DNA of 64,000 nt, taken from SZUA-545 sp050297855 (GTDB taxonomy: Bacteria; Campylobacterota; Campylobacteria; Campylobacterales; SZUA-545). The notes below the pieces were generated by a model. It did no database searches. It had not been told where the DNA came from and saw only the letters and a list, made by a program, of their open reading frames with translations. The stretch spans positions 62,001-126,000 of the forward strand of contig JBNKTC010000004.1 in the NCBI GenBank assembly GCA_050297855.1, read 5' to 3'. The position numbers and the translations under genes are program-made. Positions 8,728 through 17,673 of the stretch are shown piece after piece (within the stretch, counting starts at the first letter, position 1; each line of letters begins with the position of its first letter).

Positions 8728-10464
8728 TTATTCTAAGTCACATTTGGTTTCGTCCGGAGAGTGGAGGAAGTCGCTGTCAAGTGCTCCCGTATCGTCGTAG
8801 TGTTTGAGCGGTCGCTGGATAACGATAGGCACGAAGAAAAGCGATACGAAATAGGCAAAAATCGTCCCGCCGATAAGCGCTACCCCGAGCCCACCGAACA
8901 CGGCGTCCGTTGCCAGAAGAGAACTCGCCAGCACAATGGCAAGGACCGTCAGCAGGATCGGTTTGGCCCGTGTGGCCGTCGCAATAGCGATCGCCCGGTG
9001 GGAGTGATGCCCTTCATCATGGATCAGCTGTTTTGCAAAGTCGATGATCAGCAGGGAGTTCCTGGAGTTGATCCCGATCAGACCGATAAAGCCGATCAGT
9101 GACGTTGCGGTCAAGTAGAACGGATCGGGTGTGATCATATCCATGACGTAGTGCCCGAAGATCACCCCGACCAGGGAGAGGAAACTGGAGAGTACGATCC
9201 CCCCGGCCAGGCCGAAGTTATGGTAATAGACGACCATCAGGAAGAAGATAAGCACCAACGCCCCGATAAAGGCTCCGCCGAGATCGATAAACGTATCGAT
9301 CGTGACTTTCAGTTCACCGTCCCAGACGATATCGAATACCTCGCCAGTCGTCTTATCGGTCAGTCTCAGGTTCAGCATGCTGCCTGTTTCGACATCGTAT
9401 TTATCCGTCAGTGTCTCCATGATCATGCTTCGTGCATCCAAGAGCGGATAGATCTGGCTTTCGTTGTCGGTCTCGGCAATGACATTGATCATGTTGTTAA
9501 GGTCTTTGGACGTGATCGTAGGGGCCTGTTTCAGTTTTTCTACCTTGACAAACTGGCTCATCGGGATCATAAGACCCATGGGGTTCATCAGCTTCAGGTC
9601 GTACAGTTTTTTCTCGATGGTCTTGACCGAATCCTTGGAGAGCAGACGGCTGTCATCCAGGCGCAAAAAGATCGGGATCTGGTTTTCGGCATTTTCGCTG
9701 TTGACATACCCCATCCCCATACCTTCGAAGGCGATATAGAGCATCTTTTTGACCTGTTCCAGTTCGACACCGCTGTTGAGGACTTCATTGGTATCCAGTA
9801 CAAGGCCGTACCGGTAGGTATCTTCATCGGCCAGGACGTCGACATCCACCAGTTTCTCCTGCTGCTTGAGGACTCCGGCGATATCGTACGCCACGTCTCT
9901 TCTTTTCTCAAAACTGTTGCCGCCGTAGACTTCCGCAACGATGGAGGCCAGGACGGGCGGTCCCGCAGGCAGTTCGATGAATTTGATGTTGGCCCCGTTG
10001 ATGGAGCAGCTCTCCTGCACTACCGGTCTGACGCGGGAGATCAGGTTGTAGCTCCGTTCGTTTCTCTCATGCGCTCTGGCGATATTGACCATCACTTCCG
10101 CTTCGTTCTCATCGGATTTAAGCGCACTTCCTTTGACCATACCGGCAAAATCCAGCGGCTGGCCCTCCCCGATAAAGACGGAGATCGACTCGACCGCAGG
10201 CTCTTTCATCAGCTCCTGGGAAACACAGTCAGTCACCTCTTTGGTCGCTTTGACCGCGGAGTTCTTAGGCAGGTCTACATAGACGGAAAAGGAGTCGGAA
10301 TCTTTCCCCGGAAGCATCTTGGCCTTGACGATCTCGGAGGGTGCGATCATATAGATGGAGAAAGCAAAAAGGCCGACCGTGACGGCAAGGACCAAAAGCT
10401 TGAGAAGGGTGCTTTCGATAATGGTAAAGATCAGTTTTTCCAAAAAAGTTTCTTTTCTTTGCAT
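8728..10464 (-). CDS. RND efflux transporter, C-terminal half
   Basis: Second half of an RND inner-membrane proton-driven pump that is split into two genes. The 578 residues begin with a TM7-like segment (LLKLLVLAVTVGLFAFSIYMI), continue with the second periplasmic porter/docking loop, and end with five TM segments. The TM10 region reads GLIGINSRNSLLIIDFAK; in AcrB the equivalent position is the proton-relay Lys (AKNAILIVEFAK), here apparently Arg. It starts 10 bp after the N-terminal half, in a different frame, with its own ATG and an AAGG ribosome-binding site, so this is a clean split and not a simple frameshift. Substrate unknown. Confidence 0.9.
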   Translation of the reverse strand: MQRKETFLEKLIFTIIESTLLKLLVLAVTVGLFAFSIYMIAPSEIVKAKMLPGKDSDSFSVYVDLPKNSAVKATKEVTDCVSQELMKEPAVESISVFIGEGQPLDFAGMVKGSALKSDENEAEVMVNIARAHERNERSYNLISRVRPVVQESCSINGANIKFIELPAGPPVLASIVAEVYGGNSFEKRRDVAYDIAGVLKQQEKLVDVDVLADEDTYRYGLVLDTNEVLNSGVELEQVKKMLYIAFEGMGMGYVNSENAENQIPIFLRLDDSRLLSKDSVKTIEKKLYDLKLMNPMGLMIPMSQFVKVEKLKQAPTITSKDLNNMINVIAETDNESQIYPLLDARSMIMETLTDKYDVETGSMLNLRLTDKTTGEVFDIVWDGELKVTIDTFIDLGGAFIGALVLIFFLMVVYYHNFGLAGGIVLSSFLSLVGVIFGHYVMDMITPDPFYLTATSLIGFIGLIGINSRNSLLIIDFAKQLIHDEGHHSHRAIAIATATRAKPILLTVLAIVLASSLLATDAVFGGLGVALIGGTIFAYFVSLFFVPIVIQRPLKHYDDTGALDSDFLHSPDETKCDLE

Positions 10465-10474
10465 CGTCTGCCTT

Positions 10475-12034
10475 TTAGTGTTTTTTCTTCAAAAGCTTGT
10501 CGACAAGGTACGGCGTAAAGATATACGCAACAACCAGAGACATAAAGAGTGATATCGGCACGAAGACCGGCAGCGGGTGCATAAACTGCCCCATCATGCC
10601 GCCGACGAAGAACATCGGAACAAAGGTCATGATGATCGCGACGGTGGCGATATTTGTCGGGTTCCCGATCTCGTTCGTTGCATCGATGGCGATCTTATAG
10701 AGCGGTTTGTCCCTGTTGGCTTCGCTGTGCATATGCCGGTGGATGTTCTCGATAACGATAATGGCCGCATCCACCAAAAGCCCCAGGCTCAGCAGCAGGG
10801 CAAAGAGGGTGATCCGGTTGATCGTCTCATCCAGCAGGAAACCGGTAAAGAGTGTAAGCGCCAGGATCATCGGAACGGTCAGGGATACGATAATCGCCTC
10901 TTTGAAACCGAGGGCGATCACGAGCAGTACGGCGATAATGGCGATGGAGATCTCCAGGTGGAAGACCAGCTCGTTGACGGCGTGGTTCGCCGTATAGCCG
11001 TCATCCCGCGTGATGACATAGCCGATCCCGTCGTTTTTAAGCCGCTCTTTGACCGTCTCCAGGTAGGCAAAGATCTTTTCGTTGATGACAACGGTATTGG
11101 CCCCTTTAAGTTTGGAGATGGTCAGCGTCGTCTGGGGGATCTCCCCTTTTACGGCGTAATCTTTTTTTGTATAGAGGTAGGCGCTCTTTTTGTTCTGGAT
11201 ATCGTACCCTTTGGTAACGGTCGCGATGTCCTTGATCAAAACGGAACGCCCTTCGTATTTGTCGACGATGACGTTCTTGATATCGTCGACGGTCTTAATG
11301 GCGTTCTCGATGCCGAACATGATAAACTCGCCGTTTTTCATGTCCCCTTTGACATCGGGCAGGCCGAATGTCAGGCCCTTCATCGCCATGGCGACCTGAC
11401 CCATGGTAATACGGTATTTCATCAGTTTGTCCGTGTCGACCAGCACGTTAAACTGCTCTTTTTTCTCACCCTTGAGGTCGATGGTGGCGACGTTTTCGAT
11501 CTTGCTGATCTCGTGGCCGATCTGGTTGATCTTTTTGTAGAGCTCCGTTTGTGTCAGGCTCGCGTCCTTCGCATAAAAGGCGATGGTGGCGACGGGGATA
11601 TCGGTGTCGATGTCCATGGTCTTGACAATCGGCTGCATCGCCCCTTTGGGCAGGGAGTCCATATTTTTCATCACCAGGTCGTAGAGTTTCAGGTCCGAAG
11701 ACTCCTTGTCCTCCCCGATATAGTACTGCACCTGGATGATCCCTACGGAGTCACGGGCGGTGGAGTAGATATGTTCGACCCCTTTGATCTCTTTGATCTT
11801 CTGCTCTAAAGGCTCCACGATGACTTTCAGGATCTCGTTTGCCTTGGCTCCGGGCATGGGAACGATCACCGCCCCCCCCGCTACTTTGATCTGGGGATTC
11901 TCTTCCCTCGGCGTCATCGAAAGGGAGAGATATCCCAAAACAAGGATAAAGATCGCAATAATCATGGTCAAAGGGTGGTGAATAAAGACCCTCGCCAGTC
12001 TACCGGCTATATTTTCATTCTCAATTTTTTCCAT
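10475..12034 (-). CDS. RND efflux transporter, N-terminal half
   Basis: First half (519 residues) of the split RND pump: TM1 near the N-terminus (HPLTMIIAIFILVLGYLSL), the first large periplasmic loop with porter motifs (MTPREENPQI, PGAKANEILKVIVEPLEQKI), then TM2-TM6, ending right after TM6 (FTPYLVDKLLKKKH). The TM4 proton-relay motif is LLVDAAIIVIENI with one Asp; AcrB-type pumps have two adjacent Asp. The halves together total about 1,100 residues, the size of a normal one-piece RND protein. The gene lies between tolC and the C-terminal half, and no membrane-fusion adaptor is encoded in the operon. Confidence 0.9.
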   Translation of the reverse strand: MEKIENENIAGRLARVFIHHPLTMIIAIFILVLGYLSLSMTPREENPQIKVAGGAVIVPMPGAKANEILKVIVEPLEQKIKEIKGVEHIYSTARDSVGIIQVQYYIGEDKESSDLKLYDLVMKNMDSLPKGAMQPIVKTMDIDTDIPVATIAFYAKDASLTQTELYKKINQIGHEISKIENVATIDLKGEKKEQFNVLVDTDKLMKYRITMGQVAMAMKGLTFGLPDVKGDMKNGEFIMFGIENAIKTVDDIKNVIVDKYEGRSVLIKDIATVTKGYDIQNKKSAYLYTKKDYAVKGEIPQTTLTISKLKGANTVVINEKIFAYLETVKERLKNDGIGYVITRDDGYTANHAVNELVFHLEISIAIIAVLLVIALGFKEAIIVSLTVPMILALTLFTGFLLDETINRITLFALLLSLGLLVDAAIIVIENIHRHMHSEANRDKPLYKIAIDATNEIGNPTNIATVAIIMTFVPMFFVGGMMGQFMHPLPVFVPISLFMSLVVAYIFTPYLVDKLLKKKH

Positions 12035-12047
12035 CTTTTCCCCTTTC

Positions 12048-13475
12048 TTAATTGCTCAGCGATCTGCCCAAAGAGAGTTTCAGTCTGGCAGCGGCAATGG
12101 TTCGTTCATATTCGGACATGATCACATCAGCCTGGGCGGTCATCATGCCCTGAAGACTCATCAGCAGGTACATCATGTTGGTTCTGAAGTTCAGGTTGTT
12201 TTTATAGATCTTGACGGTCTCGTCCAAAATCTCTTCGGACATCTTGCCTGTTTCGATCTTCTCTTTAAGGGTTCTCTTTTTTGTCTGCAGTTCCAGGTAG
12301 TTTTTCTCCACCTCGAGCCGGATGCCGTCCGTCATGAGTTCCTGGTAGTTTTTGGTCTTCAGGTAGTCAAGCTGGGCCTTCTCCTTTTTGACTTTGGTCA
12401 GGCCGCCGTCAAAGATATTGAACTTAAGTCCTACGGCAACGAGATAGTAGTCGTGGTCACTGTCGATGGAGAGGCCGTCGTCGTTAAAGCCGTATTCCAC
12501 GTGGGCGCCGATCGTGGGGTATTTGTCGCTGGTGTCATAGGCGATCTTTTTCTCCATGGTCCGGGCGTTGTACTCCATCCAGGTCAGGTCGTCCCGGTTT
12601 TTCAGGGCAATCTGCTGCAGTTCGGGGAGGGTGGTAATGGAACACTGGGCCGTCTTAAGCTCGCCGACGTCGGTGATCGTATCATCTCCCGTCAGGAACC
12701 GCAGATAGGCGATGGCCACGTCGTATTTGTTCTCCGCCTCTTTGAGTTTGGTATCGATACTCTTGTACGCCATCTTCGCCTGTTTGACGTCGATAATACG
12801 CGTCAGGCGCTTGTTATACATATCCGTCGCCGTTTTGATAAAGGATTCCGCTCTCGCTTTCCCTTTTTTCGTCAGCTCGATAAAGCGTTTGGCGGTTACG
12901 GCACCGTTATATGCCTGCAGTACGCTGAGGCCGAGGGCTTTCTCGTCGTGGTTATATTTGGCCTCTTTTGCCAGTCCCTGCAGGGTGGCCATCGTTCGGC
13001 CGCTTTCCAGTTTATATCCGACGAACAGCGGGACGTCGTAGGTGAATTTAGTCTCGACATTGGTTCGTGCGTCGGGTTCGTTGAGATCATCCGGTTCCGT
13101 ATCAAGCAGCTGGTCTTGCTGGGCCTGTGTCATCGGGTAGTGGTTTCCGGTTGCGGGATCATGGATAAACATATTACCCAGCGGCGTCAAAAAGTCTTTA
13201 AAGCCAAAATCCCTGAATGTCGCTTCGCCGGCAGCCATCTTCATACCGAAAATATACCCGGGATGGTTGGTATTGGATACGGTCTCGTTGATCGCAAAGG
13301 TCCCGTAGTTGTAGCTGTCGGCTTCATCGGCCTCTTTTTTGGCACTCTCCACTTCCAGCTTTTTGGCTTTGAGCTGCTGATTGTTCTGCATGGTCAGGCT
13401 CAGTGCCGTATCAAAATCAACGGTTTTAGAAAAAACCGCAACCGGCAGCAGTAAAATAAGTAGTTTTTTCTTCAT
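12048..13475 (-). CDS. TolC-family outer membrane efflux protein
   Basis: Outer-membrane channel of a tripartite pump. The 475-residue protein has a cleavable-looking signal peptide (KKKLLILLLPVAVFS) and the long helical repeats of the OEP family, for example FDTALSLTMQNNQQLKAKKLEVESAK at the start of the first repeat and a second repeat beginning near QIALKNRDDLTWMEYNART. An unusual insert of about 50 residues with Pro and Asp is present near positions 85-150. It lies 37 bp downstream of tetR and 13 bp upstream of the RND N-half on the same strand, so one operon under TetR control is likely. Confidence 0.92.
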   Translation of the reverse strand: MKKKLLILLLPVAVFSKTVDFDTALSLTMQNNQQLKAKKLEVESAKKEADEADSYNYGTFAINETVSNTNHPGYIFGMKMAAGEATFRDFGFKDFLTPLGNMFIHDPATGNHYPMTQAQQDQLLDTEPDDLNEPDARTNVETKFTYDVPLFVGYKLESGRTMATLQGLAKEAKYNHDEKALGLSVLQAYNGAVTAKRFIELTKKGKARAESFIKTATDMYNKRLTRIIDVKQAKMAYKSIDTKLKEAENKYDVAIAYLRFLTGDDTITDVGELKTAQCSITTLPELQQIALKNRDDLTWMEYNARTMEKKIAYDTSDKYPTIGAHVEYGFNDDGLSIDSDHDYYLVAVGLKFNIFDGGLTKVKKEKAQLDYLKTKNYQELMTDGIRLEVEKNYLELQTKKRTLKEKIETGKMSEEILDETVKIYKNNLNFRTNMMYLLMSLQGMMTAQADVIMSEYERTIAAARLKLSLGRSLSN

Positions 13476-13512
13476 TTGTTGAATTCCTTTTTATCAATCT
13501 TTTTTAGTATGA

Positions 13513-14106
13513 TCACTGTTCCAATAGCCCGAACAGTGCGTTGATATGAGTGATAAGCACATCCCCATCATATCGTGAATCTTCGTCATTTGAAAGGATC
13601 AGATACCCTTCGGCCAACAGAAAAAGCCCCTCAACAAAAGCATGCGCTTCCTTTTTCAGGATGTTGGATCGGATACCCTCCTCGATAATCTCTTCCAAAA
13701 GCTCAATATACTTTCTTTTGGAGTCGATTTTAACACACGAGATCTCCTCTTGTGTCCTGTCCCGGCAGACGAGGAGAAACTCTTTAAATATCTTTCTCCG
13801 TTTTACCGTCTCCGGGTCCTGGAGAATACATAGATCAAAAAGGGCCATAACCTTCTCTTTAGGGGTTCCTGCCTTTTTTATTTTTGCAAGGATGTCCAGG
13901 TCGTACCGCTTTTGCGTCTCTTTCATGATCTCAAAAACGATATCTTCTTTACTGTCGAAATAGTCGTAGACCGTCCCTTTCCCGATACCGGCAGCCTTGG
14001 CTGCTTCGGATACGGTAAGGTTGGCACAACCTTTTTCGATAAAGAGGTCTGAACATTTCCCGGCAATCTCTGCACGTTTTGTGCGTTTATCAACAATTGG
14101 TGGCAA
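13513..14106 (-). CDS. TetR/AcrR-family transcriptional regulator
   Basis: Likely local repressor of the pump operon. The N-terminal helix-turn-helix is clear (LTVSEAAKAAGIGKGTVYDYFDSKEDIVFEIM, about residues 30-62), followed by an all-helical ligand-binding domain of about 130 residues. I place the start at a TTG (MPPIVDKRTKRAEIAG) because AAAAGG precedes it at good spacing; an upstream ATG in the same frame would add 26 atypical residues encoded across the operator-like palindrome. The gene is first in the tetR-tolC-RND-RND cluster. Confidence 0.9.
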   Translation of the reverse strand: MPPIVDKRTKRAEIAGKCSDLFIEKGCANLTVSEAAKAAGIGKGTVYDYFDSKEDIVFEIMKETQKRYDLDILAKIKKAGTPKEKVMALFDLCILQDPETVKRRKIFKEFLLVCRDRTQEEISCVKIDSKRKYIELLEEIIEEGIRSNILKKEAHAFVEGLFLLAEGYLILSNDEDSRYDGDVLITHINALFGLLEQ

Positions 14107-14118
14107 AAAAAACCTTTT

Positions 14119-14133
14119 CCGACTATTAGTCGG
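14119..14133. promoter_or_regulatory. perfect 15-bp palindrome upstream of tetR, candidate operator
   Basis: CCGACTATTAGTCGG is a perfect inverted repeat (7-bp arms around one T) lying 13 bases upstream of the proposed TTG start of tetR, next to its ribosome-binding site. Size, symmetry and position match TetR-family operators used for autorepression, which here would also control tolC and the RND genes. Confidence 0.7.
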
Positions 14134-14223
14134 AATAATAATAAATATAACCTTAATCCTGACTGACTGGCGGAATGTAATCATAGCGTTACACTTTTTG
14201 CTGTGAACGGCAGGGGAGGTGGG

Positions 14224-14931
14224 TTAAAACGAAACGGTGAAGGAGAAGTCGCCCTCTTTTTCCCTATAGTCGAGCATGGCTTCCGCACTGTCTGAAAGCA
14301 GCATTTTCGCATTATAGATAGGTGTATAGTTTGTAAGTACCCGGATATCCACCGTCTCACTCTCCAAAGCCTTCTTGATCATTGCGGGATCAAGCTGTTT
14401 CGTAAATTCACAGATCGTAATACTCTGTGCTGAGGGGTCAAGGGTGATCGTGATCTTTTTATTATCGGTTTTGATCTCGTCGTAGATATCTTTGATGACT
14501 CCGAGGATGTTCATGATCGCCTGGCGGAAACTGTTTAAGTAGAGTTTGCGCGTGAAACTTTCACCGGAGAGTTCGATTGTTATCTTGTGGCTTTCGTATT
14601 GATGCTTCAGCATCTCCATGATCTCTTCGATACAGTTTTTGATATCGACGCTTTCCGGATCAAAACGGGGCTGGAAAAAGGAGCGGAAGCCGTCGATGGA
14701 GTGGGAGATTTCACGGACATTGTGCATTCCGCGTGTTACAAAGTTGTCCAGATACTCCTTATCCAGTTCATCAAACTCGTAAGCATCCCGGATATCCTGG
14801 ATCAACAGCCCCAGGATGTTCAGGGGTTGCTTCCACTGGTGAGCCATGGCACCGACCAGGTGGCTCATCTGCTTGATCTCTTCCTCTTTTTGGATAATAC
14901 GATTCAATTTATCATCAGGTATATTGGGCAT
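14224..14931 (-). CDS. short, apparently degenerate histidine kinase-like protein
   Basis: A 235-residue soluble protein with no membrane segment and no sensor domain. A good dimerisation/phosphoacceptor box is present (GAMAHQWKQPLN, H31), of the type common in Campylobacterota kinases. The ATPase half is eroded: the N-box reads FRQAIMNILGVIKD, without the usual NAxD asparagine, and I find no DxGxG or GxGLGL glycine boxes. It may be a phosphotransfer or dimerisation partner rather than a kinase. It sits alone between tetR and thiL, with no cognate response regulator. Confidence 0.75.
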   Translation of the reverse strand: MPNIPDDKLNRIIQKEEEIKQMSHLVGAMAHQWKQPLNILGLLIQDIRDAYEFDELDKEYLDNFVTRGMHNVREISHSIDGFRSFFQPRFDPESVDIKNCIEEIMEMLKHQYESHKITIELSGESFTRKLYLNSFRQAIMNILGVIKDIYDEIKTDNKKITITLDPSAQSITICEFTKQLDPAMIKKALESETVDIRVLTNYTPIYNAKMLLSDSAEAMLDYREKEGDFSFTVSF

Positions 14932-14978
14932 TCGGTCTCTTATTTTTGTCTAATACTATTATTTTAGCATAAAGCGGA

Positions 14979-15797
14979 TCAGAAGTGGTTGGCTTTGCAG
15001 TTTGAACGGTAGTTTCCGCGAACCGTTTCGGCAAAGATTGTCAGCGGCGTTTTTGTTTTTTTCGCAATATTCCGGATCCTTGCAAGGTGCTTGGGATGGA
15101 AAGCGACCAGCATCTCGTACTCCTCTCCGCTGCAGAGCGTCGTTTTGGATAGGGAGTGGAAAAAGCGGAAGCCTAGGCGGTTGGATCTGGCGATGCGGGA
15201 GAGTTCGGTACCCAGTCCGTCGGAGATATCCATCCCGCCTGCCAGCACGTCTCCGGCCTGTTTGATAAAACCGTAGCGCAGCGTCGGGCTGATAAAACGG
15301 GAGGTGGAGGGGACTCTGCCGCCGGCAAGCAGCTTTTTCAGATCCCGCAGCGAGCGCCCCAGGTCTCCGGTATAGGCGAGCAGCATGCCGGGTCTGATCC
15401 GGTCGCGCCGCAGCGGCCGGGTGCTTGTGGAGATGATCGTGACAGAGATATCCAGTTTGACGTTGGCGATCGTATCGCCGCCGATGATATCGATACCGTA
15501 CTCCTCTGCCGTTTCCTGAAAGCCGGCCGCAAGCTCCTCCATCTCGGCAGGTGAGATATCTTTCGGCATTGCGACGCTCAGCAGGGCCTGTTTTGGGACG
15601 GCATTCATCGCGATGGCATCGGAGATGTTGACCAGCATCGCTTTCCTGGCGATCTGGCGGAGTGTCATCCAGGAGCGTTTGAAGTGGACGTTTTCAAAGA
15701 AAGCATCCATACTGTAGACCGTCTCGCCGACGACCGCTCCGTCGTCCCCGATCAGGGCATTGCCAAACTGTTTTATAAAAAAGGACTCTTTATTCAT
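14979..15797 (-). CDS. thiL: thiamine-monophosphate kinase
   Basis: Phosphorylates thiamine monophosphate to the cofactor thiamine diphosphate with ATP. Recognisable motifs: IGDDGAVV near residue 16, a substrate segment YSMDAFFENVHF, the Mg-binding VNISDAIAMNA, and IIGGDTI, then GGMDISDGLGTELSRIA. The protein is 272 residues, somewhat shorter than the common 310-330. I use the ATG at 15797 (MNKESFFIKQFG); another ATG six codons earlier lacks a ribosome-binding site. It is divergent from sdhA, sharing a regulatory region. Confidence 0.9.
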   Translation of the reverse strand: MNKESFFIKQFGNALIGDDGAVVGETVYSMDAFFENVHFKRSWMTLRQIARKAMLVNISDAIAMNAVPKQALLSVAMPKDISPAEMEELAAGFQETAEEYGIDIIGGDTIANVKLDISVTIISTSTRPLRRDRIRPGMLLAYTGDLGRSLRDLKKLLAGGRVPSTSRFISPTLRYGFIKQAGDVLAGGMDISDGLGTELSRIARSNRLGFRFFHSLSKTTLCSGEEYEMLVAFHPKHLARIRNIAKKTKTPLTIFAETVRGNYRSNCKANHF

Positions 15798-15827
15798 CCG
15801 GGATCCCGCCTTCATGATTTACGATAC

Positions 15828-15900
15828 GTAACATCTTTATCGCCCCCGGGGGAGCAATTCAGGTAAAAATGTAACATCTTTTTCCTGCATAACCGTGCAT
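15828..15900. promoter_or_regulatory. thiL-sdhA intergenic region with repeated motifs
   Basis: Between divergent thiL and sdhA the 11-mer GTAACATCTTT occurs twice, at 15828 and 15871 (43 bp apart, about four helical turns). A 10-bp palindrome CCCCCGGGGG (15843-15852) lies between them, and a tandem TGCATAA pair (10-bp period, about 15886-15902) follows. The spacing on one face of the helix suggests regulator sites for sdhA; no regulator can be named. Confidence 0.45.
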
Positions 15901-15948
15901 AAAATATGAAAATGGTAAACTTAGCGAAAATTTCTCTAAAGGTAGCTA

Positions 15949-17664
15949 ATGAGCGTTGAGATTAGACAATATGACGTCGTGATCGTCGGGGCCGGTCTGG
16001 CCGGCTGTGCGGCGGCACGTGAATGTCAAATGGCTGGTTTGAAAACAGTCGTACTGACAAAACTTCATCCTCTGCGAAGCCACTCCGGAGCAGCGCAAGG
16101 TGGTATCAATGCCGCGTTGACCGAAGAAGATACGGCGCTGCACGAGTTTGATACGGTCAAGGGAAGCGATTACCTGGGCGACCAGGATGCCATCGAGCTG
16201 ATGTGCCAGAAAGCCCCGGAGACGATCCGATGGTTTGAAAAGATGGGGGCGGTATTCTCCCGGAATGACGACGGGACGATCGCCCAGCGGCCTTTCGGCG
16301 GCCAGAGCAAGCCGCGTGCCTGCTACGCCAAAGACCGAACCGGTCTGATCTGTCTGCAGACGATCTATGAGCAGGCGCACCGTGCGGGTGTCGAGTTCCT
16401 GGACGAATGGTATGCGGGGGATATTATCTATGATAAAGACTCCAACAAAGTAAACGGTGTCGTTGCGATGGACCTTCGTGATACGAAGTTTGCCATCTTC
16501 AATGCCAAGGCGGTCATGTTCGCTACGGGCGGATACGGAAGAACGTACAAGATCAACTCCAATGCCCATGCCAATACGGGTGACGGACTTTCCATCGTGG
16601 CACGCCACGGATTACCTTTAGAAGATATGGAGTTTGTCCAGTTCCACCCGTCCGGTCTTGCCGGAAGCGGCGTACTGATGAGTGAAGCAGCCCGGGGTGA
16701 AGGCGGTCACCTCCTGAACTCCAACGGTGAGCGTTTTATGGAAAAATATGCGCCCAACAAGATGGAACTGGCGTCCCGTGACGTCGTCTCCCGCGGTATC
16801 GAGCGTGAGATCCTGGAAGGGCGTGGGGTCGGTCCGAACAAAGATGCGGTCTATCTGGATGTACGGCACCTGGGTGAAGAGAAGATCATGCAGCGACTGC
16901 CTGAGCTCCGCGACCTCGCCATCGCCTTCCTGGGGCAGGATATGGCCAAAGAACCGGTCATGATCCGTGCGACGGCCCACTACTCCATGGGCGGTATCCC
17001 GACGGACATCAACTGCCACGTCAGAAGCAATCCGACCGACCTGGTCGAAGGGTTCTATGCGGCGGGCGAATGTGCCTGTGTCAGCGTCCACGGTGCCAAC
17101 CGACTGGGTGCTAACTCCGTTCTCGAAGCGGCACTCTTCGGACGCCATGCGGGTGAAAACATCGTTAAAGACATCGCCGGTATCGAGCTGGGAAGTGTCA
17201 GCGAAGATGCAGCAGACGCCTTTATGAAGGAAGTCAACTGGACCCTTACCAACAACGGTGAGGAGAGAGTACCCGAACTGCGGGACTACCTCCAGGCGAC
17301 AATGACCGAAAATGCCGGTGTCTTCCGTGACGAAGCACGCCTGCTCAAGCAAAAAGAGATCATCAAAGAGATCCGGGCACGTTTCAAAAACATCCGCCTG
17401 GACGACAAGTCCAAGATCTTCAATACCGACATGCAGGAAGCGATCGAACTGGGTCACATGATCGATTACGCGGCCTTTATCGTCGAAGGGGCTCTGGCAA
17501 GGAAAGAGAGCCGGGGTGCGCAGTACCGTGAGGATTACCAGACGCGGGATGACGAGAACTTCCTCTACCACACGTATGCTACGATGGACGGAGAAGGCAA
17601 CATCGCCCTGGACAAAGGGCCGGTTGTGATCACGAAGTTCCAGCCTGAAGAAAGAACGTACTAA
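15949..17664 (+). CDS. sdhA: succinate dehydrogenase/fumarate reductase flavoprotein subunit
   Basis: Catalytic flavoprotein interconverting succinate and fumarate. The 571-residue protein has the FAD-binding GAGLAG at 14-19 and the covalent-FAD histidine H45 in RSHSGAAQGG, then the capping domain and active-site stretches TAHYSMGGIPTD and HGANRLGANS. There is no twin-arginine signal peptide, unlike the periplasmic-facing methylmenaquinol:fumarate reductase MfrA, so it faces the cytoplasm. It begins the sdhA-sdhB-sdhE operon (9 bp to sdhB). In this context it could work as fumarate reductase in the reductive TCA cycle or as succinate dehydrogenase; the sequence does not decide. Confidence 0.95.
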   Translation: MSVEIRQYDVVIVGAGLAGCAAARECQMAGLKTVVLTKLHPLRSHSGAAQGGINAALTEEDTALHEFDTVKGSDYLGDQDAIELMCQKAPETIRWFEKMGAVFSRNDDGTIAQRPFGGQSKPRACYAKDRTGLICLQTIYEQAHRAGVEFLDEWYAGDIIYDKDSNKVNGVVAMDLRDTKFAIFNAKAVMFATGGYGRTYKINSNAHANTGDGLSIVARHGLPLEDMEFVQFHPSGLAGSGVLMSEAARGEGGHLLNSNGERFMEKYAPNKMELASRDVVSRGIEREILEGRGVGPNKDAVYLDVRHLGEEKIMQRLPELRDLAIAFLGQDMAKEPVMIRATAHYSMGGIPTDINCHVRSNPTDLVEGFYAAGECACVSVHGANRLGANSVLEAALFGRHAGENIVKDIAGIELGSVSEDAADAFMKEVNWTLTNNGEERVPELRDYLQATMTENAGVFRDEARLLKQKEIIKEIRARFKNIRLDDKSKIFNTDMQEAIELGHMIDYAAFIVEGALARKESRGAQYREDYQTRDDENFLYHTYATMDGEGNIALDKGPVVITKFQPEERTY

Positions 17665-17673
17665 GGGGAGAGG

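Noticed and set aside
10462..10477. RND split as a programmed frameshift
   Set aside because: There is no slippery sequence at the junction, and the second gene has its own ATG and AAGG ribosome-binding site.
15843..15852. CCCCCGGGGG as a terminator for thiL or sdhA
   Set aside because: It lies upstream of both divergent genes and has no loop, so it cannot terminate either.
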